Of a stretch of 64,000 nt of DNA, positions 60,595 to 64,000 are shown one piece after another. The translations under genes and the position numbers were made by a program. This DNA is from Amycolatopsis xylanica (lineage in GTDB: Bacteria; Actinomycetota; Actinomycetes; Mycobacteriales; Pseudonocardiaceae): assembly GCF_900107045.1 (NCBI RefSeq), contig NZ_FNON01000002.1, positions 992,001 to 1,056,000 on the forward strand, written 5' to 3'. The notes beneath the pieces are model-generated. The model saw nothing but the letters and a program-made list of their open reading frames with translations, did not search any database and was not told the origin of the DNA. How positions within the stretch are numbered: the stretch's first letter is position 1; every line of letters starts with the position of its first letter.

Positions 60595-62208
60595 GTGAGC
60601 GTGGATACGAGACGGAGCGAGCAGGCGGGCGCGCCCAATCCTGCGGGCGTTCGCGCGCAGGGTGGTTCGCTGGCGCCTGGCCGGGTGGTCGGTGACGGCC
60701 GGTACCGGCTGCTCGCGCAGTTCGGCATCGATGAGCGGGCAGGCGCGCACCTGTGGCGTGCCCGCGACGGCCAGCTGCGCCGGGATGTCGCGCTGACCTT
60801 GCTGGTGGGTGACCCGGCGGACGCCGAGGCGGCCCGCCTGGCCCGTCGCACCCTCGACCGCGCCGCGCACGGCGCGAAGTTCGGGCATGGCGGCGTCGCC
60901 CGCGTGCTCGACGTGCTCAGTCTCGGCAGTGGCATCACTTCCACCGAGGGACTGCTCGGCGTGGTGGTCGCCGAGTGGACCAAGGGCAGCGACCTGGTCG
61001 ACCTCGTCGCCGAGCGCCCGGTGGCGCCCGCAGCGGCCGCCCGCATGGTCCAGCAGCTCGCCGAAGCGGTCGAGCGCGCGCACCAGAACGGCCTCGTGCT
61101 CGGCCTCGATCACCCCCAGCGGCTCCGGCTGACGCCCGACGGCGCGCTGAAGCTCGCCTTCCCAGGACCTTTGCCGGACGCGACGCTGCGTGATGACGTC
61201 AAGGCGCTCGGCGCGGTGCTCTACCTGCTGCTGACCGGCCGCTGGGCGCTGCCCGGCGGGCCGGCCGCCATCCCGGCAGCGCCGCAAGGCCCTGGCGGCA
61301 GGCTCGTGCCGCCGCGTTCGCTGGTGCCCTCGGTGCCGGTCGAGCTGTCGGCGCTGGCCGTGCGCACCATCGAGGACGGCGGCCACGGCGGCATCCGCAC
61401 CAGCGCGGCCATCCTCAGCGTGCTCGGCCAGGTCGCCGAGGCCGAGGAACGCACCCAGCTGATGAAGGCGATCGGCGCCACCGAAGAGGGCCAGCCCGAG
61501 TCGGACGGCACCATCTGGACCACGAAGAAGCCGGTCAAGGACGCGGCGCGGCGCAAGAAGCTGGCGCTGGGCGTGACCGTGCTGGTCGTCGCCGTGGTCG
61601 GCATCCTGGCCTGGCTCGGCATGCTGGCGATCAGCCTGTTCCAGTCCGACCCCGACGCCACCGGTCCCAAGGTCAACGTCGCGGCGCCGTCCGCTTCGTC
61701 GACCCCGCCGCCGGACGGCGGGCAGCAGCAGCCCGCGCCTCCGCCCGCGCAGGGTGGCGGTGTCGGGCAGGCCGTGGAACCCGCCGCGGTGAACGTCTAC
61801 AACCCCGAGGGCGCTGGCGACAACCCGGGCCGCGCCAAGAACGCGGCCGACGGCGACCCCGGCACCTTCTGGCGCACCGAGCAGTACAAGCAGCAGTTCC
61901 CGACGGTGAAACCGGGCGTCGGCCTGGTCTTCTCCTTCAAGGATCCGATCAAGCTCGCGCAGGTCAAGATCACTTCGGACAAGCCGGGCACCAAGGTCAA
62001 GATCCTCTCGGCCGACTCGAAGGACGCCGGCCTGGACGAGACCAAGGAGCTCGCCGCCGCCGATGTCGGCGAGGGCGAGTCGACCATCAGCCTGCCCGCG
62101 CCAGCCGACGGCAAGTTCTTCATCGTCTGGATCACCCAGCTGGCCGATATCGACAACGGAAAGCACATGACCCAGTTGGGTGAAGTGAGCTTCTTACCTG
62201 CTGCTTGA
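60595..62208 (+). CDS. pseudokinase membrane protein (MurJ partner)
   Basis: Residues 20-300 of this 537-residue protein follow the Ser/Thr kinase fold, from GDGRYRLLAQFGIDERAGAHLW to DDVKALGAVLYLLLTGRW. The catalytic loop HRDxK is replaced by LGLDHPQRLRL and DFG by LAFPG, so it should be catalytically dead. A membrane helix at about 322-348 (LALGVTVLVVAVVGILAWLG) leads to an extracytoplasmic beta domain (NAADGDPGTFWRT, then VQLKITS-like strands). It matches the C-terminal part of Rv3910, which binds FhaA when phosphorylated. In this organism it is a separate gene. Confidence 0.88.
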   Translation: MSVDTRRSEQAGAPNPAGVRAQGGSLAPGRVVGDGRYRLLAQFGIDERAGAHLWRARDGQLRRDVALTLLVGDPADAEAARLARRTLDRAAHGAKFGHGGVARVLDVLSLGSGITSTEGLLGVVVAEWTKGSDLVDLVAERPVAPAAAARMVQQLAEAVERAHQNGLVLGLDHPQRLRLTPDGALKLAFPGPLPDATLRDDVKALGAVLYLLLTGRWALPGGPAAIPAAPQGPGGRLVPPRSLVPSVPVELSALAVRTIEDGGHGGIRTSAAILSVLGQVAEAEERTQLMKAIGATEEGQPESDGTIWTTKKPVKDAARRKKLALGVTVLVVAVVGILAWLGMLAISLFQSDPDATGPKVNVAAPSASSTPPPDGGQQQPAPPPAQGGGVGQAVEPAAVNVYNPEGAGDNPGRAKNAADGDPGTFWRTEQYKQQFPTVKPGVGLVFSFKDPIKLAQVKITSDKPGTKVKILSADSKDAGLDETKELAAADVGEGESTISLPAPADGKFFIVWITQLADIDNGKHMTQLGEVSFLPAA

Positions 62209-62225
62209 CGTAGTCGATCACTTAG

Positions 62226-62237
62226 TAGGCTTCCCGG
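62226..62237 (+). promoter_or_regulatory. leaderless -10 box of sigM
   Basis: TAGGCT at 62226-62231 is followed by 6 bases and the GTG start. A TTGACG at 62205-62210 could be its -35, although the 15-base spacing is short. Confidence 0.5.
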
Positions 62238-62840
62238 GTGACCGCAGCCATACCCACGGATGCGGATCTCATACAGGCGCACGCCGCCGGAGATCCGCAT
62301 GCGTTCAGCGAACTGGTCCGGCGGCATCGCGACCGAATGTGGGCGGTAGCGCTCCGCACCGTACGTGATCCCGAAGAAGCCGCCGACGCGTTGCAGGACG
62401 CCTTCATCTCGGCGTTCAGAGCGGCGGGCAACTTCCGCGCCGAATCCCAGGTCACCACGTGGCTGCACCGCATCGTGGTGAACGCCTGCCTGGACCGCAT
62501 CCGCCGCCGTCAGGCGCGGCCGACGGTCCCGATGCCCGAATCCGGCGAGTTCAACGAGCCCGCCGCGCCGGGTGACTCGATGTCCGAACGCGAGACGAAG
62601 CTGCTCATCAAGGAAGCGCTCGACACGCTTCCCGAGGACCAGCGTGCGCCGATCGTGCTCGTCGACGTCGAGGGCTACTCCGTCGCCGACACCGCGAAGC
62701 TGCTGGGCATCGCCGAAGGCACGGTCAAGAGCCGGTGTGCGCGAGGTCGCGCCAAGCTCGCCAAGGTTCTCGGTCATCTGCGGAACCCCGATGCAGATGC
62801 GAACGTCCCAACTCACGAAAGCAAACGGGAGGGACGATGA
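62238..62840 (+). CDS. sigM: ECF sigma factor SigM
   Basis: This 200-residue ECF sigma factor has region 2 with FSELVRRHRDRMWAVALRTV and DALQDAFISAF, and region 4 with LPEDQRAPIVLVDVEGYSV and AEGTVKSRCARGRAKL. Its place between the MurJ/pseudokinase pair and an anti-sigma gene followed by trxB identifies it as the SigM of this conserved block. The stop overlaps the anti-sigma start (ATGA). Confidence 0.92.
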   Translation: MTAAIPTDADLIQAHAAGDPHAFSELVRRHRDRMWAVALRTVRDPEEAADALQDAFISAFRAAGNFRAESQVTTWLHRIVVNACLDRIRRRQARPTVPMPESGEFNEPAAPGDSMSERETKLLIKEALDTLPEDQRAPIVLVDVEGYSVADTAKLLGIAEGTVKSRCARGRAKLAKVLGHLRNPDADANVPTHESKREGR

Positions 62841-63601
62841 CGGACGAAATTCGGGGGCTTGGCGGTGCCGTCGGCCCGCCGTGGTCTGTCGACGTGCTCG
62901 CCGATCTGCACGCGGGAGTGCTGGACGAGCGTCAGGCGGCCGAGCTGTGGCCGCTGGTGAACGCCGATCCGGAAGCGCGCGCGATCATCGAGGCGCTGGA
63001 GTCGACACAGGCCGACCTCGCCGGGCTGGCCGTCGAAGCGGTGCCGATGCCAGCCGAGTACGCGGCCCGGCTCGATGCCGCGCTCGCGGAGGAGGTCCAG
63101 GCCGCCTTCCCGCGGCAGCGACAAGCCGAATCCGCGCCAGTCGCCCCTGTCGTGAGCCTCGACGCCGCGCGTCAGCGTCGTCGCAAGAAGCAGATGGGCT
63201 GGGGTGCCGGGATCCTTACCGCGGCGGCCGCGGCCGCGGTCGCCGTCGCGGTCATCGTTCCTAGCACCTCGTCCAAGGACTCGAGCACGCCCGGCGTCGC
63301 CGCGCCGGTGCCGAGCGGACCGTCCGTCGCTTCCGATGGCGCTGGTTCGGAAGCACTGGTCGGCAAGGGAATCGGCTTGATGGATTACGGCCCGCTGCAG
63401 AGCAAGCAGAAGCTCGACGCGTGTCTCGATGCCGCGGGCATCGACTCCGGGATCCAGCCCGCCGGCGTGCAGCCGGTCAACGTGAACGGCAAGGCCGGGA
63501 CCATGGCGATCCTGACCACGGGCAAGTTCGCGCAGTATCGGCTGGTGGCTTTCGACACCAGCTGCGCCAAGTTGTTCGACAAGACAATCGGGGAGAAGTA
63601 G
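62837..63601 (+). CDS. anti-SigM factor (RsmA-like)
   Basis: The ATG at 62837 follows GGGAGGGACG and overlaps the sigM stop. The 254-residue protein has a cytoplasmic sigma-binding segment (VDVLADLHAGVLDERQAAEL), one membrane helix near residues 119-138 (GAGILTAAAAAAVAVAVIV) and an extracytoplasmic domain with two Cys (LDACLDAAG, TSCAKLF). This is the layout and position of mycobacterial RsmA (Rv3912). It would hold SigM at the membrane. Confidence 0.88.
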   Translation: MTDEIRGLGGAVGPPWSVDVLADLHAGVLDERQAAELWPLVNADPEARAIIEALESTQADLAGLAVEAVPMPAEYAARLDAALAEEVQAAFPRQRQAESAPVAPVVSLDAARQRRRKKQMGWGAGILTAAAAAAVAVAVIVPSTSSKDSSTPGVAAPVPSGPSVASDGAGSEALVGKGIGLMDYGPLQSKQKLDACLDAAGIDSGIQPAGVQPVNVNGKAGTMAILTTGKFAQYRLVAFDTSCAKLFDKTIGEK

Positions 63602-63679
63602 CACCCATCACGCTCGGGAACAATCGCCACCTACGATCATGTTGAGCCTGGTACAGGTCACAACGAGTCGGAGGTATCG

Positions 63680-64000
63680 GTGGCTGCCGAGGAAATCAGG
63701 AACCTGATCATCGTCGGATCCGGTCCTGCGGGTTACACCGCCGCCGTGTACGCGGCGCGGGCGCAGCTCGAACCGCTGGTGTTCGAGGGCACCCAGTTCG
63801 GTGGCGCGCTGATGACTACGACGGAGGTCGAGAACTTTCCCGGCTTCCGCGAGGGCATTCAGGGCCCGGACCTCATGGAGGAGATGCGCAAGCAGGCCGA
63901 GCGCTTCGGCGCCGATCTTCGTGCGGAGGACGTCGAGTCGCTGGAGCTGACCGGGGACGTCAAGTACGTCACCGCGAACGGTGTCCGGTACGCGGCGCGC
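63680..64000 (+). CDS. trxB: thioredoxin reductase, N-terminal part
   Basis: The GTG at 63680 follows GGAGG. The 107 residues seen have the FAD-binding [16 protein letters not shown], then [20 protein letters not shown], both diagnostic of TrxB. The gene runs off the window end, so the redox CxxC is not seen. It follows the anti-SigM gene as in mycobacteria, where trxA comes next. Confidence 0.95.
   Translation, partial: MAAEEIRNLIIVGSGPAGYTAAVYAARAQLEPLVFEGTQFGGALMTTTEVENFPGFREGIQGPDLMEEMRKQAERFGADLRAEDVESLELTGDVKYVTANGVRYAAR

Noticed and set aside
59500..62166. 888-codon minus-strand frame opposite murJ and the pseudokinase
   Set aside because: It spans two real genes and their gap on the other strand and has a low-complexity Arg/His/Asp composition.

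Overview
The window is high-GC actinobacterial chromosome. I read it as a member of the Pseudonocardiaceae, most likely Amycolatopsis or a close relative. This is an inference from dense GTG/TTG starts, many leaderless promoters, chaplin-like surface protein repeats, a DasR-type operator at ptsI, and an origin-proximal gene order at the right end. There are no rRNA or tRNA genes, no insertion sequences and no CRISPR array.

Left part (1-20,800). A DUF4097 tail, a DrrA/DrrB-type ABC exporter and a cytochrome P450 form one cassette. After it come secreted hydrolases (a PAF-acetylhydrolase-like esterase, a beta-lactamase-fold serine hydrolase and a tripeptidyl-aminopeptidase-like enzyme), two divergent MarR-type regulators sharing a TACATGTA-box intergenic region, and a divergent alpha/beta-hydrolase / DODA-type dioxygenase pair with its own operator-like palindrome. 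A very large secreted protein built of 14 chaplin-like repeats follows, then a second secreted protein, an AI-2E family transporter, a sensor kinase/response regulator pair with a DUF1707 protein, and ptsI and a ribokinase.

Middle (20,796-32,742). A small minus-strand type VII secretion (T7SS) substrate operon runs YbaB-like protein, WXG100-like protein, effector-like protein, membrane protein. It is followed by a TetR regulator, an SDR oxidoreductase, leuS with a leucine-rich leader peptide and tandem hairpins, a phytase-like secreted esterase, an SdpI-like protein with a Cys-rich tail, a YqgE protein and an MFS transporter.

Core of interest (32,829-53,068). About 20 kb is transcribed in one direction with overlapping or nearly abutting genes. 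A YbaB-like protein and a WXG100-like protein precede a 2,761-residue polymorphic toxin. From N to C the toxin carries a WXG100-like/transmembrane head, long low-complexity linkers, an ADP-ribosyltransferase domain, two papain-fold domains (the first lacking the Cys), KPRE repeats, two nucleotidyltransferase-like domains, and a RelA/SpoT-like synthetase domain at the C-terminus. Behind it lie seven genes: a triple-repeat protein, two TNT-domain proteins, two ADP-ribosylglycohydrolases with intact metal motifs, and two larger proteins carrying decayed ADP-ribosylglycohydrolase folds. I read the locus as a conflict system centred on NAD+/ADP-ribose and (p)ppNpp chemistry, with reversal enzymes and possible decoys downstream. 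No T7SS core genes lie in the window.

Right part (53,120-64,000). After a methyltransferase comes the conserved actinobacterial series CCA-adding enzyme, NUDIX hydrolase, DUF6049 protein, MurJ flippase, pseudokinase, SigM, anti-SigM, thioredoxin reductase (cut by the window end). In mycobacteria and relatives this series lies near oriC.
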